From Haplomitrium mnioides (taxonomy: Eukaryota; Marchantiophyta; Haplomitriopsida; Calobryales), in contig JBNGIS010000002.1 of the NCBI GenBank assembly GCA_049999725.1, positions 155,964 to 219,963 of the forward strand: a stretch of DNA of 64,000 nucleotides, given 5' to 3'. Both the position numbers and the translations under genes were made by a program. Shown here in pieces: positions 13,081 to 23,515 of this stretch (position 1 is its first letter; each line of letters opens with the position of its first letter). The notes below the pieces were generated by a model. That model saw only the letters and a program-made list of their open reading frames with translations. It did no database searches and was not told the origin of the DNA.

Positions 13081-13395
13081 CAATTGAAGCACTATTGATA
13101 TGTCGATGCTCTCAAGGCATTTGAGTCGATAAAACTAGCCAATGAATGGCTAGTTTTCTGCGGAGCTATAAAGAATATAAAACATCACTTGTATTTTTTC
13201 CAAGGCAAGTGCAAAAAATTCAACATTGGCATTTTGGTCCAAAATTTTATGATTTGGTAGGGAGATATTGCTCACATTAGGCTCTTTGTGCAACCCAAAG
13301 ATGGGATTGGTCTCTACAAGACTTCTTCAAAAGAAGTTCTTCTTCAACAAAATGAAGTCTAGAGCCATGTTCACATCATATCTACAAGAAGTTTA
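13081..13395 (+). pseudogene. Upstream exon-like remnant of the ParB-methyltransferase gene
   Basis: One frame from 13099 stays protein-like to 13362 with a single internal stop (13258-13260) and then a stop at 13360-13362. It includes the segment DIAHIRLFVQPKDGIGLYKT followed by SKEVLLQQNEV. It sits just before the 24-bp array (13440-13935) that precedes the ParB-like part, mirroring the order coding - array - coding seen again at 15.4-16.0 kb. I infer that it is an earlier exon of the same gene. No known domain is recognised in it. Confidence 0.4.
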
Positions 13396-13439
13396 TAAGT
13401 ACGAGAAGGTCAAAAGTCTAAACTCTACTTTTTTGTAGA

Positions 13440-13935
13440 AATCCATGCTAGCATGGACTCAAAAGTTCACGCTAGCTTGGACTTGAGAGCCCCTTCTAGC
13501 TTGGATTCAAAAGTTCATGCTTATATGGACTCAAGAGTCCTTGCTAGTAGGGACTCGTAAGTCCAAGCTTGTTTGGACTTAAGATTCCATATGTGAATGG
13601 ACTATCGAGTCTCTACTCACCAAGACTCTAGAGTTCATATGTGCATGCACTCTTTAATTTAAGCTAGGAGGGACTCTCAAGTGTAAACGTGTCTGGAATC
13701 ATGAGTCTTTGCTACAAAACCCTTGAGACTCCACAGTGAGTTAGACTCTTGACTCTATGCGCACATTGATGCGTGAGTCTATGCACGTATGAACCTTTGA
13801 GCCTTTTCGCACTTATAGACTAGCAAGTTTAGATGCTACTAGACTACAAAGTCTATGCACTATAGACTCAAGAGTCTTTGCTCGCATGGACTTCTCTGTC
13901 CTCGATCCAAAATCCATGCAGACATGGACTTGTGA
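13440..13935. repeat. 24-bp near-palindromic minisatellite, array 1
   Basis: About twenty units of 24 bp (for example GTTCACGCTAGCTTGGAC plus TTGAGA), diverged from a consensus made of two palindromes: GTCCATGCGCGCATGGAC and TTCGAA. It ends just before a T-rich tract and TTTCAATTTTAG (about 13970-13985), which look like an intron 3' end. The same repeat recurs at 15560-15870 and 63661-64000. Confidence 0.85.
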
Positions 13936-13989
13936 GTCCTATTAGTCAATTTGTTTTGGTCTTGTCTTGTGTATTTCAATTTTAGGCTT

Positions 13990-15376
13990 TGATTCTAATA
14001 TCTTTTTTTTATGTTTCATTTTTGCAATTTTTTTTCCAATTTTGTCATTGCATACCCAAATGCAAAGCGAGTGGAAAGGGACTTCATCAATCTTGCGTTC
14101 ACTCAGAAGATTTTGAAGAACAAACCTCAATTGAGTTTAGCTCAGTGCTTTCCTCGTTCCAATGCAGCGATCTTTGCAGTTGGAGCCACCAATGGACCCT
14201 TGGTTCCATAGAAAAGAAAAGCAATAGAGCAAGCAGAAGGCTCAACAAAGAAAAAACTAGCTTTGCAGAAAAAGAAGCTAGTACAAGCATAGCAAGTTCA
14301 TATGGAGTCAATCTGTTCACCTTCTCCTCCAAGCTCTTCTTTCTCTTCCAGCAGCTCTAATGAGGAGGTTGAGCTTGAGCTTGTGCAAAAACCATTGGCA
14401 TTAAGATCAAAGCAACATGTGGAAAAAAGGCTCAGAATGTTTCAAGAGAGGGAATAGATAAATCCTCAGATAGTTTCTAAGGAAGACAAAAATAAATTTT
14501 GCAAATATGCTATCCAAAGCTATATGGTTTGTAAAGAGACAAAAACTATTTGGCTTGAAAACTTGACTATACCAAAGCTTGTAATAGAAAACAAGGCACC
14601 TTTCCAAATAAGACAATCAAATGAGGATTTTGTAAAGCTACTTGCTCAAATACTATTGATAGACAAGTATGCACACTCCTTTTTTAAGGTGGTTGTGGAC
14701 CCAAAATGCAAGTTGAAAGACATGTCAGAGTTTGACACAAGTAACCCTGACAAGTTTCATTACAAGATTGTTGGAGGCAATCACATCGCAAAGCAAGGCA
14801 ACTTTTGATTACTAAACAAGAAGCAAAAAATACCATGTTATCGTTATACAATTGTTATGTTTACATTAAGCTTAACCTAAAGAAACCCAAATTTTTGCAA
14901 TTGATATCAACGACGCCCAATAGTACCAGTTGAAGATGACCTCCATTCAAAAGATTGAGTACTTGCATCAAAGATTTATGGAGAGTGGGATGACTTCCTT
15001 CCATAAGTTAAAACAGGAGTTAGTTTTAGAAAGTTTGGAAATGAAACCAAAGTCCACTTTTGAGAAGACTATAACTTCTCAAAATAACTAGTTTCAATTA
15101 GCCTTTTGCAATACAGAGTTGTGGGAGGTGCAGTAGAGTATTTTTGAAATGTGGGAGAAGAGCTTGGTTAAAGGCCAAACACGTAAGGCCAAAGGTTCTT
15201 AAAAAACAAAAAGACATGAAGTGGACGACTTGGAGTCACTTCATAGTTTTCTTGACAAAATCAAAGTTTTTGTTTTGAAGAGAGTGGAAGCCAAAGAGCT
15301 TTTGATTGAAGAGATGTCTCAAGAACTTGAGTGGCACAAAGTCTTGGCCATAATAGTGAACTCCTTTTGTTCATAG
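13990..15376 (+). pseudogene. Decayed ParB-like half of a ParB-methyltransferase protein
   Basis: A single frame runs from 14011 to 14806 with three internal stops (near 14209, 14293 and 14455). It starts with a Lys/Glu-rich and Ser-rich linker, then from about 14524 shows PFQIRQSNEDFVKLLAQ, VVVDPKCKLKDMSEFD and the motif IVGGNH at 14767-14784. The frame then shifts: continuation (KARQLLITKQEAK..., VYIKLNL) lies in another frame to about 14900. A third frame from 14903 (DIND...) runs, with stops at 14921 and further on, to 15374. It contains a segment rich in helices (IFEMWEKSLVKGQ, LLIEEMSQELEW). A substrate-contact GGNH followed by a helix and a V-Y-x-L strand is the layout of ParB/sulfiredoxin-like nuclease folds. 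The family call is from motif shape only. It is clearly not functional as it stands. Confidence 0.55.
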
Positions 15377-15559
15377 ATTTGTTGTACCACTTAGTAGGAG
15401 GCAAGGATGGAATATTGCATCTATATAGAGGAATGAAAAATGTTCTCATTTCATTTAAGTTTTGATAAATTGTTGGTAGGTCTTTTTTCCACTTGAAATT
15501 ATTTAAAGTTCATTTTTTTTCATTTGAAATTATTACCTTTCGACAAATGCTAACATGTG

Positions 15560-15870
15560 TGCAATGACTCTTCAGAGTCCTTGCATGCATGAACTCTAGT
15601 CTTCTTTAACACTTAGACTCTTTAGTCCAAACGTTTGGACTCTTCAAAGTTCATGCGTGTATGGATTACCCTAGTCTCTACGCGTGTGGACCATCTAAAG
15701 AGTTCATGCACGTGGACTTTGCGTAATCTATATGCATATAGACTCATTAGTCCATGTGCACATATACTCTTCGAAGTCCTAGAACTTGGAATCTTCAAAG
15801 TCCATGTGCGCATAGACTCTTCAAAGTCCTAGCACTTCGACTCTTCAAGGTCCATATATGCATGGACATT
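15560..15870. repeat. 24-26-bp near-palindromic minisatellite, array 2
   Basis: Units such as GTCCATGTGCGCATAGAC plus CTTCAAAG repeat at 24-26 bp. The array lies between the ParB-like half and the methyltransferase half. It is followed by a pyrimidine-rich run ending TTTTTCAAG near 15938, a plausible 3' splice site, which makes this an inferred intron. Confidence 0.85.
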
Positions 15871-15949
15871 TTGTTGTAGATACGCTTTCACTATCATGCT
15901 TTCAGTTATTGATTCATTTCTTGTTTTCTTTTTCAAGGTGATAAAACAT

Positions 15950-16890
15950 TCAAGCACAAAATGAAAACCAAGGCTAAAGAAGCCAATAAAGATCAAGACC
16001 GAGCCCCAACCTTGGTCGCTTACCCTCCTACTTTTTTTCTTCATTGTCAAAAAGCAAGAGAGTGGAAAGCAAGGCAGAAAAATGAAGTTGTTGTCCCTCT
16101 ATTGGAGAGAGGTGTTAATGAGAAGGACTCTGATTTATAGTTCTACGTAGATGGACTCAATACCAAGTTCACGTGGAGTCCAACGTGAGGTAACTAAATA
16201 GGCTAGTGAAACCACAAGGTTTCTTTCTCCCTATTGCTGACATTCCTTATTGTTACAACCTTAAGGAGTGAAAGCATGATGATTCATAGCCCTTCACAAA
16301 GAATGATATTTTTGACATGGTTTCATTATTTACAACAATTCCAACATCACAATTTTGGTCTTTTATTATTATTCACTCTTCTCAGCAGTTTAGCATTATT
16401 GATGATGTTATTTTGGATGTTTGATGCGCCATTGACCATGACATCTCATAAGTCTTCTAAGAGTTTCTTTTACTATTTTTACTTAGTAAATTTGTTTGAT
16501 TGATTTTTTTTCCTGCAGGTATTTATAAATTATATTTGATTATTGTAGGGACAAGAATAAATATTCATCACTCCAATGGTTCTAGAGCTGCATATACCCA
16601 CGAGTATTAAACGATGGCCGCTAAACAAAGAAGAGAAAACGCAACATGAGGTTGTTCAATCTACAATCAAAATATGTGACTGGTCACCTCCACCAGATTA
16701 TGTGCAGTGTATTTAGCTTCCATGCGGTTTTTGCCAAACTCCAACGTCTTAGAGATAATGTATTTTACAAAATTTTCATTAATTATTTGTGGTTTGAGTA
16801 GGATTGGATTTTGGATCTTTGCTCTAGGTCTGGCAAAAGCTTAGTCTGTGCACTTAGACTAATGGGAAAGTGTATTGTGATAGTTATGTA
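15950..16890 (+). pseudogene. Decayed DNA amino-methyltransferase half (copy 1)
   Basis: Read with frameshifts, this stretch follows copy 2 (62254-63545, minus) almost segment by segment. LVAYPPTFF...KAREWKA is at 16012-16070 and YVDGL near 16145. The catalytic DIPY motif sits in IADIPYCYNL at 16233-16262, followed by DIFDMVS. A Y-EY-TM segment and NMRLFNLQ lie near 16600-16660, and DWILDLCSRSGKSL at 16802-16843 is the S-adenosylmethionine-binding motif. DPPY-like before FxGxG-like is the order of beta-class N6-adenine/N4-cytosine methyltransferases. Here the binding loop reads SRSGKS instead of SGSGTG, and there are several stops (for example 16137-16139). A family B gag remnant follows directly, so the 3' end is lost. 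Confidence 0.65.
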
Positions 16891-17760
16891 GAGATTCAAA
16901 GAGCAATGATTCAAGTGATGCAACATCAATTTGAACATCTTTCACGCATTTTCAAAGTGAGAATGAAAGGAATAGAAATTTTTTGAGATGAAGAGAGTTA
17001 TGAGCGATTTCAAATGCCAAAAGCATATGATGGTTTGTGGTGCATCTCAAAACTTTATATTTGATTGTGGCAATTTTTTAAGCTACAAACATTAAAGAAG
17101 ACGGTCTATAAATTCTATTTGCAGCAAGTCAATTACAAGGAGTTGCATTAACTTGGCGGAGATATCAAATAGAACAAGCACAATGTGGATTTGTTGCTTC
17201 TATTGTTTCTTGATGTGAATTCAAAGAAGCTGTAATTTCAAGATTTAGGGTTTTAAATGGTTCAAAAGTAGTTAGAGATCAATTAGCTGAATTGAAGCAG
17301 CTTGGTACAGTGAGAAGCTATGTTGCATAATTTCAAAATACAATTATGCAAATTTCTCATATAAGAGAAGAAGAAGCACTAGACCATTTTGTTTGGGGAT
17401 TGAAACGTCGCACGAGGATAGAAGTGACAATGAGAGAGCCTACTCAAGTAGAAGAAGCAATGCACATGGCAAAGTGGTGTGACTCACTACTTACTGCTAT
17501 AACAACTAGGTCATATCCTTAACTATTTGAACATCTTACTTACAACTTTACTAGCTCTAATGGAGTTAAAAGCTCGACAATTATTTGACGTACCTTCTTC
17601 TATCTTTATAGTATGATTGAGTAGCACTCTTGTAGAATGTTGGTAGATTGCGGAAGTTCTGAAACTTTTATGTCAATACGTTTTGTCAAAGTAATCAAAG
17701 AAAAATTTAGGCCTAGGAATGTGAGTATTGCAAAAGTTTGGCCATCATGATAAAGCATTT
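16890..17760 (+). pseudogene. Family B gypsy gag and protease remnant
   Basis: This is a frameshifted version of the gag at 58524-59090 (QHQFEHLSRIFK..., MPKAYDG, the ASQLQG-like segment). It is followed at 17637-17750 by an aspartic protease start, MLVDCGSSETF, and then FVKVIKEKFRPRNVS. It abuts a minus-strand family B piece at about 17765, so two gypsy fragments lie in opposite directions here. Confidence 0.75.
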
Positions 17761-17764
17761 AGAA

Positions 17765-20075
17765 TAATGTAGAACCTTCATTGCTTGTACTCCATTTTGA
17801 TATCAAAGAGTTGTAGGTGATCTTCCCATTGATGATGACAACTTGTCATATTTTCCAAGTGAACTGGTTGCAACAAAGGCTTGTGATCAATGCGTATAAG
17901 TGTAGGTTTCCCCAAAACATAATGTCTCAAAATCTTAGTAGCATAAACCATAGCTATCTACTCTCCATCCTTTGTAGAATAATTTCTCTCCATCGTATTT
18001 AATCGGCGTGATATGAAGGCGAATGGATGAAGTCCACTCTCAAACTCTTGTTGTGACACTGCTCCAATGACAAAGTTGGATGCATCAAAATCAACTATGC
18101 AATGTGCTTTTAGATCAAATAGTTGTAGAATTAGACGAGAAAAGACCGCATCTTTGAGCTGTTGAAATGCTTTTTGCTCTTTGCTTGTCCATTAAAACTT
18201 TTCCTTCTTGTATAGTAGATCCATAAGCGATGTAGCAATATGAGCACAACAATGAATAAATCATTGATAAAAAATTTTCCAATCCATTGAAAGCTCAGAC
18301 ATCTTTTTCTTCATTTGACTTTGACCAATCTGTGATAGCCTTAATTTTCTCTTCCTCTATCTTAATGTCGTCTTCAAACATCTTATACCCTAGATAAGTC
18401 ACCTCTTGCTTCCAAAATTCATACTTCTATTACTCTACTTGTAGTTCACAACTTCTCTTCAAAACTTTGGATGAAACAAGGTTCTTGCATGATTCTAGGA
18501 CTACTTGCAACAAAACTTTCAATTGTACAACTTTTGCAATACTTTCTTGAGATGATCACGATGTTCAACTTCACTCTTACTAAAGGTAAAGATATCGTCC
18601 AAGAACAACAATATTGACTCATCCAATAACCTATCAAAAACTTGATGCATTTGATTGATAAATATCGCTGCAGCATTAGTAAGACCAAATGTAAGAATCC
18701 TCCTTTCAAAATGCCTATAGCTTGTGCAAAAAGCAGTCTTTGGAGCATCACTTGGCTTGATAGAAATTTCCCAATATCCTCTTCTAAGATCCAACTTAAG
18801 AAAAGAATCAGACACCGCTCAATTGATCCAATAAATCATCAATACATAGTAAATGATAGGTATTCTTCACTGTTTGATTGTCAAGCCGCAATAATCTATG
18901 CAAAAACAAAATCCACCAACTTGATTTGGTACAAAGAACTTTAGTGCTCTATAAGCCAAAGCATTATGTTGAATGAAATCTTTCTCAAGAAGATCCGTCA
19001 AGTTCTTTCAATGATTTTCTACTTCTAATGGTGAAAACTGGTATATAGACCGATTGAAATACTTCTTGGTATCAACTCAATTAGAAAAAACATTCCTCGG
19101 CCATTTGGTAATCTTTTTGACAAATCTTCCGCAAATGCATCCATTAGCTTCTTCAAAATATCATCTATCATTGAGGTAGACGGATATTTCCCCCCTTCGT
19201 ACTGTAATGCTACTCGCATACACACAAGTTAGCACAAACATATACAAGAGAAGCACATAAGGACTTCAAAAACCCACAAGGTAAGAGATGCCAAACAAGG
19301 TACTCTCCCTTCTTTATATACTTGATAGAAAGCTCCTTGCTTACATAGGTGGAGGAACCTTATTGGTTCCTTTTTTGTCCTCTTTAAATTGGACCGCTCT
19401 TCTCTCTCTCACTCTAATTGGACCGTCCTTTCCTTTTATTCTCCTTCTGCCACGTGTCCTTATCTTTAGAACATTTCATCTCTCTTTAATTCTCCTTCTG
19501 CCACGTGTCTTTATCTTTAGAACCTTCTCTTTACTTTATTTCTCCGCTTGCCACACGTCCTTATCTAGACTCCCTCTTTCACTTTAATTTGTTGACTTTC
19601 TCTCCTCTTGCCATATGTCTAATTCTCTATAATAACAATCTCTTTTTGCCATTTTAACTTAGTAATATCTTTCTAGACATAGTTGACATTATATCTTACG
19701 TCATTTTTGGTCATGGCTTACTAAAGTTAGTGATTATTACACTTACTCAAGTTGATGATGAGCTTGATCCAAACAACAAAGACATGCAACTCTTACTCCA
19801 TAGAAGCAATATGCTCATTTGATTTGAGCCTCTTCATGAACTCTATCAAACACCCCATAATAAATTTCTTTCTTTGTAAAGTAACTTGAATTTTTCATTT
19901 TTCCCAATAAACTTGAGTAGATTAATCTTCAAACTAAGGCAAGTCTAAAATGATGTCAAATTGTAGAAGTGCAATGAAAAGTTGCATAGATTCCAAATAC
20001 TGATCCATACTCACAACACTCACATTCCTAGGCCTAAATTTTTCTTTGATTACTTTGACAAAACGCAAGATGCCC
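17765..20075 (-). pseudogene. Family B gypsy protease-RT-RNase H remnant, split by a solo LTR
   Basis: On the minus strand: protease tail (20070-19940, ending in the same FVKVIKEKFRPRNVS as at 17686-17730), then the RT start (DDILKKLMDAFAEDL, near 19170-19120), and the RT core (FLKLDLRRGYW, FGLTNAAAIFINQMHQVF, LLFLDDIFTFSKSEVEH; 18815-18519). RNase H follows down to about 17770. The LDDI motif is the Ty3 version of the RT YxDD box. The piece is interrupted by the family A LTR at 19203-19741. Many stops make it inactive. Confidence 0.8.
19203..19741 (-). mobile_element. Family A solo LTR with near-perfect target duplication
   Basis: This 539-bp unit begins TGTAATGC and ends GATTATTACA, and aligns along its whole length with the family A LTR at 38052-38598. 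The flanks are CGTAC (19198-19202) and CTTAC (19742-19746), a 5-bp duplication with one change. The gypsy host sequence is continuous across it when compared with the related copy at 59640-59670. It carries three copies of a CCACGTGTC-type G-box (one as CCACACGTC). Confidence 0.88.
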
Positions 20076-20084
20076 TAAACCATA

Positions 20085-21074
20085 TTGTCGGTAAAAAAAT
20101 ATGCCGATAAACAACGTCGTGATTTCTCTTATATTTTAGGCCACAAAGTTATGATTTCTACTCATAATTTCCCTTTGTCTTTAGATACTCAAATCCAAAA
20201 GCTATCTTTTGCTTGGATTGGTCATTTCTCAATTTCTCAAGTTATTTCTTCTAGTGCATACAAACTTGATCTTCCTCTGTATATGAAGATTCATCTTATT
20301 TTCCATGTCTATAAACTTAAGCTTTTGGTTTTTTATTCATTTTCTTTTTCAAATCGTGTTCAAATTCCTCCTCCACCTATAGTTCGTGATGATTATGAAG
20401 TGTATAAGCTATACCGTATTTTGGCAAAACGAGTTCTCAAACGTAGGACAACATCAATTTTAATACTAAGTTTTGTGGAAGGTCTATCCGCTTTATGATG
20501 CTACATGAGAGCCATGTTTTAATATCAAGAATGCTCAAGAGGCTATTCAATTGTTTGAAACTATCAGTCATGACAATGACATCATCGATTCAAAAGCATG
20601 AATTATGTAATATAACAAACATGATGTGCTATTCGCGAGAAAATAGAGAGAAGTGAAAAAAGTAGTAGAGGGTTAATTTTAGGGTTGAAATCATTTTAAG
20701 ATTACTTGATTTTGAAGTTACTTTAAGTGAAGTGGTATAAGGTTACTTTTAAGGTTGAAGTGGGATAAGATTACTTGCCTTCGAAGTTACTTTTAGAGAA
20801 GTATCATAAGATCACTTTTAAGGCTGAAATTGGAAGTAACTTGTAAGTGAAGAAAGGGGGATGACACCTTCTTCTCTTGTATAAATAGAGGGGCTTCATA
20901 GCCCCCCTCCTTATTTAGGAGTTTCTCTCAAATCACTTAGGTTCTTTGGTTGTTTGGCTATAGCTTTAACTCTTCGTCTTAGCTTGTGCCTTGAGTTGCA
21001 TTTGGTTGAAGAACTCTATTGGAGTTCACTATGAGTTCTTACTCATTTGGAGTTTGTCCTTGAGTTCCTTTGCA
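20085..21074 (+). mobile_element. Family B integrase C-terminus, chromodomain remnant and 3' LTR
   Basis: The plus-strand frame 20085-20495 gives KKYADKQRRDFSYILG, the integrase/chromo linker (IGHFSISQVISSSAYKLDLP, IHLIFHVYKLK) and a decayed chromodomain (YKLYRILAKRVLKRR). Further chromodomain sequence in other frames reaches about 20590. A family B LTR follows from 20606 (TGTAATATAAC) to about 21074. This is the standard 3' end of a chromovirus. Frameshifts and stops show that it is inactive. Confidence 0.8.
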
Positions 21075-22269
21075 AAGCCACATAATGATGTAATTTTTAC
21101 TTATATAGCAAAGTATTTGAATCAACAAAAACTCTTGTCTAATGTCGTTTAGATGTATATGTTTGAATAAATGATTTTTCGATAGTAAAACACTTAATGA
21201 ATATGTTAGTAGGTTTAAACTCGACACACTACGTCATAAAAATGAATGAATTTGGGATAAAATATTATGTCTTACAAAAGATTTAAGCAAGGAAGTCCAT
21301 ATTAGATTTCATGTTTGAGAAATTTAGGTTTGGAGACAAGGAATTTTTGCACCCAATATTTTTTTTTTTTTTTGGGGTTTTTAGTAATCTTCCAACATAT
21401 ATTAAATTTATGAATTATAAAATCATCTGTCACACGAGTCACTTCTTTAATTTTTTTTTCTAGAATACATTTGTAAGAGTTATAAGAGATTGAAGGTATG
21501 CATGCATAGGAGTTTCAGATTGATCTTGATTTAAAGACTTCATGTTTTGAAGATATACGTATGGAAGTCTATATAAGTATGGTTGTTCTGTTTGGTTTTC
21601 ATCATTTTTGTATATAATTGGAAGTTAAAAGCATATGCTAGTAGATTTTAGACGAAGATGGTAGTGCATGTCTAGGCATTGTCTTTTCTTTGAATGTATT
21701 TTCAGCAAAAGTTTTAGGTTTTGGTAAGTTAAAGGTCTTATAAATATTGTAAAGAATATTAAAATATTGTGGTTGAAGTTTATAATGTTTTGTAGATATT
21801 CTATCTGTTAGTGTTTATCTTCTTTAAATATAATATTTTAAAAATCCTTTTTTCTATAATATATTTGGTATAAATCTTTTTTTGGAATACTTTAAGCATC
21901 TTAATAAAACAAATTGCAAGCTAAAGATTTTTTTTTCTTTTAGAAAATTTCAAAAATATAAAGAAACATAATTTTTGAAGCTTGAATTTGAAAATCATTT
22001 TTCTTAAGTGCGGAAAAAAACAAGAAGTCACTAGTGGTTTCTAGTTCAAAGTAGCGGTTATTCTTAGCCAGAGTAGAATGATTCTTGTGCAAACTATTGT
22101 GAGACATTCTTGCTTCTATCTCATTTGCTTTCCCAAGTTAACTTTTGTGCTACATTAGCAATGCGCATTTAGCAGTTGGATGTTGGATTCCCCTCTTCAC
22201 TCAATAGTACATCCCAAAACATTAACGGATGTATTCATGTCTATGCTTATTGTATTTTAAGCAAAGAAA
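21075..22269. other. AT-rich intergenic DNA, no recognised gene
   Basis: Strongly AT-rich with T-runs (for example 21360-21372). No frame above about 62 codons and nothing recognisable. Confidence 0.5.
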
Positions 22270-23515
22270 CAACATATGCAAGAGAAGAAAACTTTTTGCA
22301 AATGAATAATAAACCAAACACAATCTCAAACTAGGAATGTGAAATGAAAACAAGTATTATTTCATTACAAAGAGAAGCAAACTTTTAAAGAACTCAAACT
22401 CTAAACAAGTAGCAACTCAAATGTAAATTCTAATTGAGTTAAACCAACCAAATGCCAGGATATTAAATCCTCTAAACAAGATACAAGCAAAAGCTCAAAG
22501 CAACTTAAAGTAACTCAAGAATGAAGAGTTGCGCAATGAAGTCCTTTTATTTGTACTTGAGAAGGAGTTGTCACTTAGCTTTCTTTGCTTACAAGTTACT
22601 TCAGCTTTCAAACCTAAAAGCAACCCTATCTCACTTCTCCAACAAGTAACTTTTAAGACAAACTACCACTTCACTAAATGTTATCTTAATTTTGTAGTCA
22701 CTATTATTTTCCTCATTACTCTCTATTTTCCTATATCTATAGTACAATATCACACTTGTACCATTACACAAACTCTTTGAAAAATGAAAAACACATCATA
22801 TACAATTTCAAACTATAGTATTTCAATAGTTTCTAGTATTGTTTTCTTTCAAAGAGAAACAAGCTATTTGCAAATGAAAAACATAGCATATACAATTTCA
22901 AATACAAGTAATCCTTCATATACTATTATATTGTAAAAATATAGAAGAGTGAAGGAAATTGTAGTGACCACTAAATTAGGATTACTTTTAGAGAAGTTAC
23001 ATAAGGCTATTTGTAGGTTTGGAAGTTGAAGTTACTTGTTTTTGTTGTTGCTTTTAGAGAAGTGGAATAAGATCACTTTTAGAGTTGGAACTTGAAGTAA
23101 CTTGTATATGAAGAGAATTAAGTGGTACATCCTTTTCAAGTATATATAGAATGACCTCATTGCTCACCTCCTCATTCTAGAGTTGCTCTTAGTTGGTTTG
23201 AGCTTTTGTTTGTGTTCTCTTTATTGCACTCCAACTTCTAAAAGATGACAAGTATTTTTGCTCAACATAGAGAAGCAAACTATTTGTAAAAGAAGAACAC
23301 AACATATACAATTTCAAACTACACTTCTCAAATGACAAAAAATATTGTTGCTTGCCAAAAAAAACAAGCTCTTTGCAAATATAAAAAACAACAAGCACAA
23401 TTTTGAACTATACCTCTCAAATAGCAACAAGTATTTTTGCTTACAAAGAGAAGAAATATCTTTTCAAATGAAGAACGCAACATATACAATTTCAAACTAC
23501 ACCCCTAAAATTTTA
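22270..23515. repeat. ~88-bp tandem repeat with family B LTR pieces inside
   Basis: A unit marked by ACATATACAATTTCAAACTA recurs near 22793, 22884, 23303, 23392 and 23480 (about 88-92 bp apart), each with an upstream AAAGAGAAGCAAACT-like part. Family B LTR fragments break the array: a minus-oriented one at about 22385-22770 and a plus-oriented one at about 22930-23240. Confidence 0.6.
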
